Positions 1 to 8,959 are shown, counted from the stretch's first letter. The stretch is DNA of 46,118 nt from an uncultured Fimbriimonas sp. (GCA_945952345.1 CAMFIS010000008.1:1-46118), one strand, 5' to 3'. Program-made: numbers and translations. The notes: generated by a model not told the origin, from the letters alone.

Positions 1-121
1 TGTCTGCCTTATCGACGGCATGCTTCCGAACGCGTTTGGCGATGACCGTAAGGGCGAGGCTGGCGGCAACCGACATAGCCGAGACGAGAATTCTGCGCTT
101 GAGTGAGTTCGTATGCGTCAT
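1..121 (-). CDS. N-terminus of a membrane-anchored protein, cut by the left edge
   Basis: An ATG at 121 (minus strand) opens a frame that stays open for 40 codons to the left edge. A GAGGTG Shine-Dalgarno lies about 5 nt upstream of the ATG. The product starts with a short polar stretch ending in KRR, then a hydrophobic segment (about residues 11-27), then a basic stretch (KRVRK). This looks like a single membrane anchor or a poor signal peptide. The gene is divergent from the ECF sigma factor, with 164 bp between the two starts, so the two may share a regulatory region. Function cannot be read from 40 residues. Confidence 0.6.
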   Translation of the reverse strand, partial: MTHTNSLKRRILVSAMSVAASLALTVIAKRVRKHAVDKAD

Positions 122-285
122 ATCGCACCTCACGTCGGCGGACCCGCAATTCTGTCTATTCATACGGAAATCTAATGACGATTTATAAGAATCGCTCTAT
201 CGTTTCGCCATACCGTCGCTTTAATAAAGTCAGCTTGGACAGGGTTCGTGTTTCCCCTGACAAGTTTGCTTAAGGAGCTAAATCA

Positions 286-840
286 ATGAGTGAAGCCAAG
301 GATCGAGCATTCGAACTTGTCTACAGGCGGTCGTACCCGAAGATGTTTAACTTCGCGCGTCGACTTTGCAATAACAACGACCAGGCAGAGGACGTTACCC
401 AGGAAGCCTTCATGAGGGCATACCTGGCATTTGACTCCTGCCAATCCGAAGCAAAGCTGGACAACTGGCTAATGCGGATCGTTCACAACGTTTTCGTGGA
501 TACGAAGCGAAAGGAGCGACGTCGCATTCAAGCCATCAATGAATCAAGCTTTGCCGATGAGGGGGGACTCGAGCAATTCGCGGACCCCGCCAGACTCATC
601 GAGGAGGCGCTGACCGGCGGGACTACCAATCCTGCTCTTGAAGCTGCCCTTCAGGATCTGGAACCAAGGGCGATGGAGCTTCTCCAACTCGCCTACGTCG
701 AAGACCTTCCGCATGCCGAAATCGGTAAGCGGCTTGGAGTGCGCACCGGCGCGGCCCGTTCCAGGGTCCACCGACTATGCGTGCATCTGAAGCGAGCGAT
801 CTCCGTCAATAACTTGTCGGGGGGTTGCCCCGCTACATAA
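286..840 (+). CDS. ECF-type RNA polymerase sigma factor (sigma-70 family)
   Basis: A 184-residue protein with sigma region 2 (about residues 10-80, including QAEDVTQEAFMRAY and the DNWLMRIVHN stretch) and a C-terminal region 4 helix-turn-helix (about 120-170, HAEIGKRLGVRTGAARSRVHRL). Regions 1 and 3 are missing, as in ECF (group 4) sigma factors, which direct RNA polymerase to stress or envelope-response promoters. AAGGAG at 272-277 supports the ATG at 286. An anti-sigma gene normally follows an ECF gene. Here the next gene downstream is convergent, so no partner is visible on that side; the divergent membrane-anchored fragment on the left cannot be judged. Confidence 0.93.
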   Translation: MSEAKDRAFELVYRRSYPKMFNFARRLCNNNDQAEDVTQEAFMRAYLAFDSCQSEAKLDNWLMRIVHNVFVDTKRKERRRIQAINESSFADEGGLEQFADPARLIEEALTGGTTNPALEAALQDLEPRAMELLQLAYVEDLPHAEIGKRLGVRTGAARSRVHRLCVHLKRAISVNNLSGGCPAT

Positions 841-863
841 GAGATCAGGCGAGCCAGGGTCCG

Positions 864-1637
864 TTACAGGTCGGGCCCTGGTTTCAACCGACCGGCAAAT
901 ACCTTACAGCAATAATCCAATCGAATCCCACCCTCACTCTGGTGGGATTCGTACATTTCGGCCAGCCGTTTTGCCAATTCTTCCCTCTCCGCCGTTCCTG
1001 CCGCGGGCATGTAGCTCGACGAGAACGATCGTCCGAGAAATCCATCCTTGTCCAGCACCTGAAAGTTATCCCACGCGACGAGCTTCGCATCGGCTTCAAA
1101 CCAATCCAGCAACTCCGCTTCGGTGCGATTTCGATGGCCTACTTCGCGATACTCGGCGGAAACGTCTTGGATCAGGGCTTCATAAGCTTCAGCGAACATA
1201 GACCCCGTGGCAACCCTCTCGTTCCAGACCAAGTAGATCCAACCATTCGGCTTCAAGACTCGACGAAACTCCGCTTTAGCAGCCGCCGGATCGAACCAGT
1301 GGAATGCTTGGGCTGCCGTTATTGCGTCGATGCTTACGCTTGGCAGACCGGTATCTTCCGCTGAAGAATGATTCGCCACAAACCTTGGGTTCGAGTCAAG
1401 CGCTTCCCTGGCCGCCGCGAGCATGCTGGCATTCGGTTCGACTCCAACGACATTCAATCCTCGACCAAGCAGAAGCTGACTGAATATTCCCGTGCCGCAA
1501 CCGATGTCGCCCACCACGGACAGGCGCCCCAAGTCTGAGTTTGAAACGATGAAGTCAATGACTTCGGCCGGATAGCTCGGGCGAAATTTTACGTAGTCCG
1601 AAACTCGATCGGTGAACCGCTCTTTCGGTGGAAGCAC
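864..1637 (-). CDS. class I SAM-dependent methyltransferase
   Basis: A 257-residue protein with the Rossmann SAM-binding motif I (VGDIGCGTGIFS, about residues 41-52), an acidic motif II (VGVEPN) and a post-motif region with AFHWFDP. This is typical of the Methyltransf_11/UbiE-like class. The N-terminal FTDRVSDYVKFRPSYP segment is conserved in this subfamily and supports a start near 1637, which is a GTG. The gene begins 4 nt after the murJ stop, so it is probably translated from the murJ transcript. The substrate cannot be inferred. It is convergent with the ECF sigma gene. Confidence 0.85.
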   Translation of the reverse strand: MLPPKERFTDRVSDYVKFRPSYPAEVIDFIVSNSDLGRLSVVGDIGCGTGIFSQLLLGRGLNVVGVEPNASMLAAAREALDSNPRFVANHSSAEDTGLPSVSIDAITAAQAFHWFDPAAAKAEFRRVLKPNGWIYLVWNERVATGSMFAEAYEALIQDVSAEYREVGHRNRTEAELLDWFEADAKLVAWDNFQVLDKDGFLGRSFSSSYMPAAGTAEREELAKRLAEMYESHQSEGGIRLDYCCKVFAGRLKPGPDL

Positions 1638-1641
1638 AAGG

Positions 1642-3261
1642 TCAGGCTACCTTAGACTTCGATCGGTCGAATCGCTTCATCACACGGTCCATGTATTCGG
1701 TCTCCGGCATCTGCAGCCACTTGGTGATGTAGTAGTATGCCCACATTGCAGCGCAGAACGTAATCGCCGTAACTCCGAGCGTCACAAACTTGTGGCCCCA
1801 CATTCGATTCGAGAGCGGTGTCCAAGCCACTGCCCCGCTCACAATAGCCACGCCGATCGATCCCGCCAACGATTTACCAAACGTGCTGATCATCGCGGTG
1901 TAATCGAACCCATCCAACTTCTTAGCCACGACGGCGCACATGACCACGACCATTAGGATCGGCGCAATGGAACCCGCCAACGGCAGAGCCTTGTAGTCAA
2001 GTGGCGTTCGCATGAGGGTTAGCAATAAACCGACAAAAACCACCGTTGTTCCCGTCCCAATGATGATCGGCGTCTTTGTATCCTGAATCGAATAGAAAGC
2101 CCGCATAAGAACCGGATGAAGACACCAAGCCCATATTCCCACGCAGAAAATCTGAAGACAGATCGCGATCTGCTGAGTTTGGGCCGCCGTGACTTTATCG
2201 CTCAAATAGAGTCCCGAAGAAATTTGGGGAGCAAGAATTGCCAGCAAGACGGAAGTCGGAATCGTCAAGTAGAGAACGGTACGTAGCGTTCGATCCAATT
2301 GATTCTTGAATAAGTCCATGCGCTGCTGGGCATAGAACTGAGTGAGGACCGGGAAGACAGCGATCGCGAGTGACTGCCCAAAGATCCCCAGCGGTGCCTG
2401 CATCAACTTATTGCTGAGGTCCAAAATCGTATTCGTTCCCAGAGTGAAGTAAGAACCGAATGCCAGCATGATCATCGCAAACACCCCTGGAAGCGAAAGG
2501 CCAAGGATGACCGGCAGCATGAGCTTGAAGACTTTCTTGACCCCCTCATGCTGGTGGTTAAACCCAGGATGAAACTCCATTCCAAGTTTGCGGATGCCAA
2601 GGTAAGGAATCACGAGATTGCCTACCACCGCGCCACCCGCAGCGCCCCAACACAATCCGCTGATAGCCGGTGAAACAAATTTGGAGAGCACCAATGCGCC
2701 GAAGATGATGCCTATGTTGTAAATATTAGGGCCGAGTCCAGGGATCGTAAAGACCTTTCGAGCGTACAACGTGCCCATCATCAGTCCGCCAAGGAAGAAA
2801 GCGAACTGCGCAGGCAAAAGGATCCGACTGAGCCCGACGATCTCGGGGATGAGACTCTTATCCGAGATGCCTCGAGCCAAAACACTTCGGTACAAAGGAT
2901 CGGCGAAGATTCCGCACAGTGTAACGAAAATCACCAGGAAGACGGAAACGATGCACATGACACCGCTAAAGACCTTCCAAGCATCCTTTCGACGATCGGT
3001 GTGCCAATACTCACTGAAGACGGGAATGAACGCCGAACTGAGTGCGCCACCCGAGATGAGGAAGAACAGCAGATCGGGCAGCATAAACGCGTACCGATAC
3101 GCGTCGGTCTGGCCGTTGATGCCAAATTCATGGGTGATGATCATGTCTCGGACGATTCCAAGAACACGACTCATGAGGAGCGAAGCGACCATGATGCCGC
3201 CGGCTTTGGCAACACCAGAGTTGACTTGCGATGACGACTCTTCGGTATTCGATTCGGACAT
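1642..3261 (-). CDS. murJ: lipid II flippase MurJ (MviN family)
   Basis: A 539-residue polytopic membrane protein with about 14 hydrophobic segments. Its N-terminal signature (SRVLGIVRDMIITHEFG, DAYRYAFMLPDLL, GGALSSAFIPVF) is diagnostic for MurJ/MviN of the MOP superfamily. MurJ flips lipid-linked peptidoglycan precursor across the inner membrane. Length matches the family. The ATG at 3261 has no visible Shine-Dalgarno and sits 6 nt past the U-tract of the trxA terminator, so initiation may be unusual. The methyltransferase gene follows with a 4-nt gap. Confidence 0.95.
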   Translation of the reverse strand: MSESNTEESSSQVNSGVAKAGGIMVASLLMSRVLGIVRDMIITHEFGINGQTDAYRYAFMLPDLLFFLISGGALSSAFIPVFSEYWHTDRRKDAWKVFSGVMCIVSVFLVIFVTLCGIFADPLYRSVLARGISDKSLIPEIVGLSRILLPAQFAFFLGGLMMGTLYARKVFTIPGLGPNIYNIGIIFGALVLSKFVSPAISGLCWGAAGGAVVGNLVIPYLGIRKLGMEFHPGFNHQHEGVKKVFKLMLPVILGLSLPGVFAMIMLAFGSYFTLGTNTILDLSNKLMQAPLGIFGQSLAIAVFPVLTQFYAQQRMDLFKNQLDRTLRTVLYLTIPTSVLLAILAPQISSGLYLSDKVTAAQTQQIAICLQIFCVGIWAWCLHPVLMRAFYSIQDTKTPIIIGTGTTVVFVGLLLTLMRTPLDYKALPLAGSIAPILMVVVMCAVVAKKLDGFDYTAMISTFGKSLAGSIGVAIVSGAVAWTPLSNRMWGHKFVTLGVTAITFCAAMWAYYYITKWLQMPETEYMDRVMKRFDRSKSKVA

Positions 3262-3267
3262 GAGTCA

Positions 3268-3304
3268 ATAAAAAAGTACGTCCGTTGGTTTCAAACGGAC
3301 GTAC
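3268..3304 (-). terminator. rho-independent terminator of trxA
   Basis: A perfect 11-bp stem (GTACGTCCGTT at 3276-3286 pairing with 3294-3304) has a 7-nt loop. On the minus strand it is followed by TTTTTTATT. It lies between the trxA stop (3332) and the murJ start (3261). Confidence 0.9.
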
Positions 3305-3331
3305 CTATTATGCTTGATCGCTTGTGAACGA

Positions 3332-3670
3332 TTAAGCGGAAGTCTTAATTGCTCGCTCGAGAAGAGCGGCGATCTGTGCCTTCGGGCCAGCGCCGACTTG
3401 CTTGTCGACAACCTTGCCGCCGCTGAACACCAGCAGAGCAGGGATGCTCATGACGCCATAATTCTGGGCCACTTCGCCAACCTGGTCGACGTCGATCTTG
3501 AAGACTTTGGCCTTCCCGGCGTATTCACTGGCCAACTCTTCGACGGCCGGAGCGATGGCTCGGCAAGGACCGCACCAAGGCGCCCAAAAGTCCACGAGAA
3601 CCGGAACGTCCGATCCAAGAACCTTCTCTTGGAATTCTGCCGAATTGTTGATTGCGAGGTCTGCTGCCAT
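3332..3670 (-). CDS. trxA: thioredoxin
   Basis: A 112-residue thioredoxin with the redox motif WCGPC at residues 32-36, preceded by VDFWAP, and the cis-Pro segment (SIPALLVF). It is a cytosolic dithiol reductant. The frame is open for another 31 codons upstream, but the ATG at 3670 gives the standard thioredoxin length and has GGAG about 13 nt upstream, so I take that start. A strong terminator follows, so it appears to be a single-gene unit. It is divergent from the secreted Gly-rich protein gene. Confidence 0.95.
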   Translation of the reverse strand: MAADLAINNSAEFQEKVLGSDVPVLVDFWAPWCGPCRAIAPAVEELASEYAGKAKVFKIDVDQVGEVAQNYGVMSIPALLVFSGGKVVDKQVGAGPKAQIAALLERAIKTSA

Positions 3671-3831
3671 GAATTTAAATCGTCTCCAATGACTGAATAC
3701 GTCTAGGGTACCCCTCGCGTGCGCATGAAACATATGAAAAATTAAGCGAGTCGGTAACCGCAAATCTGGAAGATGCGTCTATACTTTCGAACCGTTGACA
3801 TGGTTAAATGTCTTCTTGGAGGCCAGATAGG

Positions 3832-4740
3832 TTGAATAAAGGATTTACGTTTGTAGCTGCGATTGCACTCACTTCCCTTTTCGCTGTATCCATCGTGGAT
3901 GCAGGCACTTTTCAAAAGTCGAAGTCAAAGTCTAAATCGAAGCCAAAGTCGTCGAGCTCGCGGGTTGTTTCTGGACCCGAAACAGGGCTCCTCGGAGTCA
4001 AGCTGTACGACAGCGGACTTCGCGTCATTTCTCTGTACGGTAACCCGGACAGCATCACCGCAGTTGGCGGAAGCACGACCACAGCACCGGGCGCAGGCGC
4101 CCCTCCAGGTGGCTTTGGTGGTCCTTCGTCGGCTGGTGCAGCCGGCGGCCCGCCCCGTGGCGGCAATGCTGGTGGTGGAAGCCAACAGAGTGCCGCGCCA
4201 TTTATTCCTAGCGGATTAGTGCCAGGAGCTTTCGGCGATCCGGTACCGGATATGCAGCGCGGTGGCCCTGCGGGAGGCGGAAACATGTCCGCTCCTTCGG
4301 CTCCTCCAGGACAAGGTGGCCCAACCTCAGCTGGCGCTGGTCCTTCCGGTGGCGGCCCTTCGGGTCCGGCTGGTGCGGGCGGCGGTGCCGGTGGTGGAGG
4401 CGCAACCGAATCGGCTGTGTTTACGCGATGGACTTACAATCGAAACGGTAGCAAGCTGGGCTTCGTTCTTGACAAGTTCGATCGAGTCGTTCAAATCGAA
4501 GCGATTGGATTGCAGAATCAGAGAGTGAAGACTCGACGTGGCGTTGGTTTCGGTTCGTCGTTCTCGTCGGTCATGAAGGCATATGCTCCTTCGAACGATC
4601 CAGACGGCTACGACATCAGCGGAAACAACTTCACGATCCGATTCCTGACGCGAAACCGAGTCGCATTCCGGCTCACGCAGCTCAGCAACAAGAAGGCACA
4701 CGTGGTGACCGGTATTGTTGTCGCTGCCGGCAAGCAGTAA
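3832..4740 (+). CDS. secreted protein with BamE/SmpA-like repeats and a long Gly/Pro-rich insert
   Basis: A TTG start at 3832 is preferred over the in-frame ATG at 3808. TTG has GGAGG at 3818-3822 with a 9-nt spacer, and the product then begins directly with a signal peptide (MNKGFTFVAAIALTSLFAVS, cleavage near VDA-GTF). The mature protein (302 aa with signal) has a Lys/Ser-rich stretch, then a segment ending LRVISLYGNPDSI, then about 120 residues rich in Gly, Pro, Ala and Ser, then WTYNRNG...FVLDKFDRVVQIE and a second similar unit. The yG-x-P ... W-x-Y ... f-d-x-x-x-x-V pattern recalls BamE/SmpA-like folds interrupted by a flexible loop; that is inference. It is 6 nt upstream of dnaG and probably in the same operon. 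Not recognised as a named family. Confidence 0.7.
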   Translation: MNKGFTFVAAIALTSLFAVSIVDAGTFQKSKSKSKSKPKSSSSRVVSGPETGLLGVKLYDSGLRVISLYGNPDSITAVGGSTTTAPGAGAPPGGFGGPSSAGAAGGPPRGGNAGGGSQQSAAPFIPSGLVPGAFGDPVPDMQRGGPAGGGNMSAPSAPPGQGGPTSAGAGPSGGGPSGPAGAGGGAGGGGATESAVFTRWTYNRNGSKLGFVLDKFDRVVQIEAIGLQNQRVKTRRGVGFGSSFSSVMKAYAPSNDPDGYDISGNNFTIRFLTRNRVAFRLTQLSNKKAHVVTGIVVAAGKQ

Positions 4741-4746
4741 GGAACC

Positions 4747-6495
4747 TTGAATGACGACCGCGATGAGATTCGGCGAAGACTCGATATTGTCGAGCTAGTC
4801 AGTCAACGCGTACGTCTCAAAAGATCTGGCAAAAATTACTCGGGGCTCTGTCCGTTTCACGACGACAAGACCCCGAGTTTCCATGTCAGCCCCATCACCG
4901 GACGCTACAAGTGCTACGCCTGCGGTGAATCTGGAGATGTTTTCACCTGGGTCATGAAGACACAGGGCCTCGAATTCCGCGAGGCGCTCAAAATGCTCGC
5001 TGAACAAGCTGGCGTCCAACTCTCCAATTCCTTTTCCGGACCCAAGGTCGACAAGACGGAGCGAGATTTGCAACTCGCCACCATGCAGTCCGCGCTCATC
5101 TTCTTCCGTAACGAGCTGAAGCGAAACACCGCCGCCATGGGCTACCTCGACGGGCGGGATCTCGATGCCGGCGTCCAGGACATGTGGGAGCTTGGGTATG
5201 CCCCCGACGTCGGCGAGGCCCTTGCAATCCACCTGAACAAAGAAGGGCGGTCGTTAGCGATGGCCGAGAGCCTCTTCTTGACTCAGCAGGACCGATCGGG
5301 TGGCTATGGCGACAAGTTCCGTGGTCGGATCATGTTCCCTATCCGCGACGAACGAGGTGACCTCGTGGGATTCGGCGGACGTATCCTGGGCCAAGGCAAT
5401 CCTAAGTACATCAACAGCTCCGAGACGCCGCTGTACAACAAGAGCCGAGTGCTGTACGGCATGCACCGCGCCAAGGACCGGATCATGAAAGGGCGCCATG
5501 CCGTCCTGGTCGAGGGCTACATGGATGTCATCGCATGCCACCGAGCAGGTGTCATGGAAGCGGTCGCGAGCTGCGGAACCGCTCTGGCCGATGGCCAAGT
5601 CAAGCTCTTGAAACGGTTCTCGGATAAGGTTACGATTCTGTACGACGGAGACTCGGCCGGACAAAAAGCTGCAGAACGAGCAATTGAACTTTTCGAAGCC
5701 GATGACCTTCCCTGCCGCGTCGCGCTGCTGCCCAAAGGTGAAGACCCGGATACGCTGCTTAAAACCAAGGGTGCCGATGCAATTCGGCAAGTCATCCAAG
5801 GCGCGGAAACTCCGTTCGACTTCCGAGTGAGGATGCTAGAGTCTCGGTTGGGAGTGGATTCCGAAGAATTTTGGCAGCAGATTCCTACGCTTCTGGCAAC
5901 CGCTCCCAATGAGCTCGCCGTTGAGAAACATATCCTGCGCCTCGCCGGATTGCATCCTCACATTAAGAACCCCACCAATGCCATCCGCGCTTTGCGGCAA
6001 GACATCCGCTCCCAAAAGCGAGGCAAACCTCGTGGCCAAACCAGTGGCAAGAGCAGCGGCTCTGCCATCGATACCCAGGTCCATTCGATTCATGTAGCAG
6101 AGGGCGTGATCTTAAAGGCGCTGTTGCACCCCGAGCTGAGGGCGAAGTTTTGGCCGATCGTTGCCCAACCAGAACTCTTCGCGACCACCACGGGTAAGTC
6201 CGCCCTGGAAGCTTTGTCCATCGCCTTTGGCGAAACTCCTCCGACTGGTCCACCAGCTGGTTGGCTCGCGAGCCTCGAAAACGAAGCCATTCTCCAGCTT
6301 TTCGCCGACTTGGAATTCGACGTTCGCTTTGGAGAGATTAATGAGGAGTACGTCAACGGTTCGGTCGAGTCACTGCGAACCTTGGCACGCGACCGCGAGC
6401 TGTATCAGGAGAAGGAATCTCTTTCGAAAGACGACGACGCTGCCCTTCGTAAATTTATGGACCGCCTGAAAGGTCAGAAGGGTGTGGACGATTAA
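4747..6495 (+). CDS. dnaG: DNA primase DnaG
   Basis: A 582-residue primase that makes RNA primers at the replication fork. The N-terminal zinc-binding domain has C35, H38, C56 and C59 (CPFHDDKTPSF, CYACGESGD). The catalytic core includes GRIMFPI and the TOPRIM elements VEGYMDV and LYDGDSAG. The C-terminal helicase-binding region is divergent. The start is TTG at 4747, right after AAGGA; it gives the usual DnaG N-terminus. An ATG at 4751 is out of frame. It is followed by rpoD, the classic dnaG-rpoD arrangement. Confidence 0.97.
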   Translation: MNDDRDEIRRRLDIVELVSQRVRLKRSGKNYSGLCPFHDDKTPSFHVSPITGRYKCYACGESGDVFTWVMKTQGLEFREALKMLAEQAGVQLSNSFSGPKVDKTERDLQLATMQSALIFFRNELKRNTAAMGYLDGRDLDAGVQDMWELGYAPDVGEALAIHLNKEGRSLAMAESLFLTQQDRSGGYGDKFRGRIMFPIRDERGDLVGFGGRILGQGNPKYINSSETPLYNKSRVLYGMHRAKDRIMKGRHAVLVEGYMDVIACHRAGVMEAVASCGTALADGQVKLLKRFSDKVTILYDGDSAGQKAAERAIELFEADDLPCRVALLPKGEDPDTLLKTKGADAIRQVIQGAETPFDFRVRMLESRLGVDSEEFWQQIPTLLATAPNELAVEKHILRLAGLHPHIKNPTNAIRALRQDIRSQKRGKPRGQTSGKSSGSAIDTQVHSIHVAEGVILKALLHPELRAKFWPIVAQPELFATTTGKSALEALSIAFGETPPTGPPAGWLASLENEAILQLFADLEFDVRFGEINEEYVNGSVESLRTLARDRELYQEKESLSKDDDAALRKFMDRLKGQKGVDD

Positions 6496-6582
6496 CGGAA
6501 AAAACTCGAAAAAAGTTCCATAGTTTCATTCAATTATCAAGAACATCTCGTAAGATGAATTTACGTTCTGGGAGGAGTCGGT

Positions 6583-7620
6583 TTGACGCCATTCGGAGCG
6601 ACGGATTTATTGGACGTTATGTCAGAACATGAAGGGCCAAGGGAACCTTCAGTCATTGGACTGAACCTAATCCGCTGCCCAGCAAGAAGGATCGCGATCG
6701 AAAACCTGGAGCGCCAGAAGCCAGTGTTTTTCGACGAAGAGGGGGAACAGCAGGACTTTCTCGACGAGTTCGAGGAAGGCTATGAAGATTCCGTCCACAT
6801 GTGGTTTCGCAAGATTGGCCGCATTGCATTGCTGAGACCGGAACAGGAATACGAGCTTTCCAACCACGCCGCCAATGGCTGCGAAGACTGTAAGAAGCTG
6901 CTGATCGAATCGAACCTGCGCTTGGTAGTCAGCATCGCCAAACGCTACGTGGGCCGTGGCCTCTCGATTCAAGACCTGATCCAGGAGGGCAACATGGGCC
7001 TCATCCGTGCGGTCGAGAAATACGACCCGGGCCGAGGATTCCGCTTTAGCACGTACGCCACTTGGTGGATTCGCCAGGGCATCTCGCGCGCTATCTGCGA
7101 CCATGGACGTACCATCCGCGTTCCTGTCCACACTCTCGAAGCGGTCAACCGTATGATGAAGGTGGCTGGACAGATGCAGCAGCAGTTGGGCCGCGAAGCG
7201 ACATTAGGCGAATTGTCCAGCAAGCTGAACATCAGCGTCGACCGTCTTCAAGATTTCAACCGCGCCACTCAGGGCACTATCTCGCTCGATTCTCCGGTGG
7301 GAGATGCGGACGACATGGCGCTTGGCGAGTTCATTCAGAACAACCAAGAAACCCCGATGGACGCCGCGTTCCGCACAGTTCTCCGCGGCCAGATCGAATC
7401 GATTCTCGATACGCTGACCGAACGAGAGAAAGAGGTCGTGATGCTGCGCTTTGGATTGGTCGATGGCCTGCCAAGAACGCTTGAAGAGGTGGCTCGCCAC
7501 TTCTGCGTCACTCGCGAGCGCATCCGACAAATCGAGCAGAAGAGCCTCAAGAAACTGAAGCATCCGTCGCGCATCAAGCCGCTAAAGGAATTACTCGACG
7601 ACTCGGCAAATTGCGCCTGA
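6583..7620 (+). CDS. rpoD: primary RNA polymerase sigma factor RpoD/SigA
   Basis: A 345-residue sigma-70 factor. It has region 1.2 (around residues 65-100), region 2 with the -10-recognition helix ([20 protein letters not shown], then [11 protein letters not shown]), region 3, and region 4.2 ([20 protein letters not shown]). The long acidic region 1.1 is essentially replaced by a short tail, so the protein is compact. TTG at 6583 is preceded by GGAGGAG (6571-6577) at 5 nt, which supports this start. TAAGAT at 6551-6556 could be a -10 box for separate expression. Its position after dnaG supports the housekeeping assignment. Confidence 0.93.
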   Translation: MTPFGATDLLDVMSEHEGPREPSVIGLNLIRCPARRIAIENLERQKPVFFDEEGEQQDFLDEFEEGYEDSVHMWFRKIGRIALLRPEQEYELSNHAANGCEDCKKLLIESNLRLVVSIAKRYVGRGLSIQDLIQEGNMGLIRAVEKYDPGRGFRFSTYATWWIRQGISRAICDHGRTIRVPVHTLEAVNRMMKVAGQMQQQLGREATLGELSSKLNISVDRLQDFNRATQGTISLDSPVGDADDMALGEFIQNNQETPMDAAFRTVLRGQIESILDTLTEREKEVVMLRFGLVDGLPRTLEEVARHFCVTRERIRQIEQKSLKKLKHPSRIKPLKELLDDSANCA

Positions 7621-7635
7621 CCCAACCTTTCGGCG

Positions 7636-7641
7636 TAAACT
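7636..7641 (+). promoter_or_regulatory. -10 box TAAACT of the peroxiredoxin-like gene
   Basis: TAAACT ends 7 nt before the ATG at 7649. This places the expected transcription start at or next to the start codon (candidate leaderless mRNA). No clear -35 was found. Confidence 0.45.
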
Positions 7642-7648
7642 AAGGGTG

Positions 7649-8152
7649 ATGCACGCACCGTTAACCACCGTCACTCTGCATACGGGCGAAACCAAGGATC
7701 TCAGCGACTTCTATAAGGATGGCTCGCTGGTGCTCGTTTTCCTGCGTCACCTTGGTTGCATCTTCTGCCGAGAGCAGATCGCCGAGCTACGGCCGCACAC
7801 CGATCTCAACATCGTTCTGGTCTCGATGGCAAAAGCCCAGGAGGCCGAGGACTTTCGCGAGAAGATGGAGATTCCCCAACCGGTGATCTCCGATCCGAAC
7901 AAGCTGTTGTACGAAGCTTTTGGTCTTCGGCGCGGGAGCTTCAGCCAAATCGTTAGTCCGACCATCATGCGCAAGGGTATTGGAACCTTCAATAAGGGGA
8001 ATCGGCCGGGCATGATGAAGCACGACCCATGGATGCTGGCTGGTGTGTTCCGTGTCGATCCCGACGGCGAGGTGAGCTTCACCCACTACTCGTCGGATAT
8101 CTCGGACAATATGTCAGGTGATGAGATCGCGCGGCTACTCAAGCAGAAATAG
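7649..8152 (+). CDS. peroxiredoxin-like (AhpC/TSA family) redox protein
   Basis: A 167-residue thioredoxin-fold protein. The segment LVLVFLRHLGCIFCREQ carries a CxxC at residues 37-40, as in the AhpC-TSA_2/SelL-related group rather than classical peroxiredoxins. FRVDPDGEVSFTHYS near the C-terminus is typical of that group. It is probably a cytosolic thiol oxidoreductase; the substrate is unknown. The start may be ATG 7649 or GTG 7646. The 3' end overlaps the convergent monophosphatase gene by 18 bp. Confidence 0.8.
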   Translation: MHAPLTTVTLHTGETKDLSDFYKDGSLVLVFLRHLGCIFCREQIAELRPHTDLNIVLVSMAKAQEAEDFREKMEIPQPVISDPNKLLYEAFGLRRGSFSQIVSPTIMRKGIGTFNKGNRPGMMKHDPWMLAGVFRVDPDGEVSFTHYSSDISDNMSGDEIARLLKQK

Positions 8153-8884
8153 CTGACTTTCGGCGGGGAAGATTCCCCACGGCTTTGGAATCTTTTCGTC
8201 TTTGACCCAGTCTCGCTCGTCGAATGGAGTTCCATCGAGGAAGGCAATCTTGCCCCCGAGTTCCCTGCCTGCGAGGATGGAGGACGCTATGTCGTACAGC
8301 TTCTCGTTGACGCCGTACAAGGCTCGGTAATACTGGCGGGCGGTGAATGCGCCGTCGATCACAAACGCTCCGCTGAGTCGGTACTTGCCGAACACATTGG
8401 CGGGTTTGGTTCGGGCGATCGTCTCGTTCACGCTTACAAGGTCGGTTGGAGCGATGAGTCCGGGCTTGATGGGATCCATCTTCTCCCCATTCCAAAAAGC
8501 GCCACCATCGCGCTCGGCAGCGAGGATGGCTCCCAGCTCGGGTAAGACGATGACACCGAGACGAATGCTGTCCGCGTCCATCAGGGCTACCGAGATGCCC
8601 CACAGCGGCAGGCCGTGGGCAAAGTTCGAAGTCCCGTCGATCGGATCGATGAGCCAGATTCCGTTCGGCCCCATTGGTTCGAAGCCGTACTCCTCGCCCC
8701 AAAACGTAGCGCCTTCCCATTGGGGGCCGAGCTCTGCCTTCAGCCACAGCTCGGTTTCTCGGTCCACGTTGGTGACGTGCGAACCGTCGCCTTTAAGCTC
8801 CACTCGCCGATCGGCTTTCTCCAGTAAGGCTCGCTGGCCAGCGGCATCGACGATGGAGACAAGACGCGAAAGCTCGGGGGACAT
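8135..8884 (-). CDS. inositol monophosphatase family phosphatase (histidinol-phosphatase-like)
   Basis: A 249-residue Mg-dependent phosphatase. It has the family motifs VTNVDRETE, GEEYG and the metal-binding WLIDPIDGTSNFAHG (about residues 80-94). The C-terminal WDxAAG motif is replaced by YDIASS, so Asp is kept and Gly lost, as in histidinol-phosphate phosphatases of this superfamily. Substrate therefore uncertain (histidinol-P, inositol-P or similar). The start is ATG 8884 or the adjacent GTG 8887; a TAATAT box lies 6 nt upstream of 8884. Confidence 0.85.
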   Translation of the reverse strand: MSPELSRLVSIVDAAGQRALLEKADRRVELKGDGSHVTNVDRETELWLKAELGPQWEGATFWGEEYGFEPMGPNGIWLIDPIDGTSNFAHGLPLWGISVALMDADSIRLGVIVLPELGAILAAERDGGAFWNGEKMDPIKPGLIAPTDLVSVNETIARTKPANVFGKYRLSGAFVIDGAFTARQYYRALYGVNEKLYDIASSILAGRELGGKIAFLDGTPFDERDWVKDEKIPKPWGIFPAESQLFLLE

Positions 8885-8890
8885 CACACC

Positions 8891-8896
8891 ATATTA
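8891..8896 (-). promoter_or_regulatory. -10 box TAATAT of the monophosphatase gene
   Basis: On the minus strand TAATAT is followed by GGTGTG and then the ATG at 8884. The 6-nt gap suggests a leaderless transcript. Confidence 0.5.
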
Positions 8897-8953
8897 GACC
8901 TTATGAACGAGAAAAATGACCGGCAGAACTGCACCTTGTGGAGAATTCGTGGG

Positions 8954-8959
8954 TATACT
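8954..8959 (+). promoter_or_regulatory. -10 box TATACT of tRNA-Gly
   Basis: TATACT ends 13 nt before the tRNA 5' end, consistent with a short pre-tRNA leader. A -35 element at the right distance is not clear. Confidence 0.6.

Noticed and set aside
3795-3800. TTGACA as -35 of the secreted Gly-rich protein gene
   Set aside because: At 17 nt downstream there is the Shine-Dalgarno GGAGG, not a -10 box.
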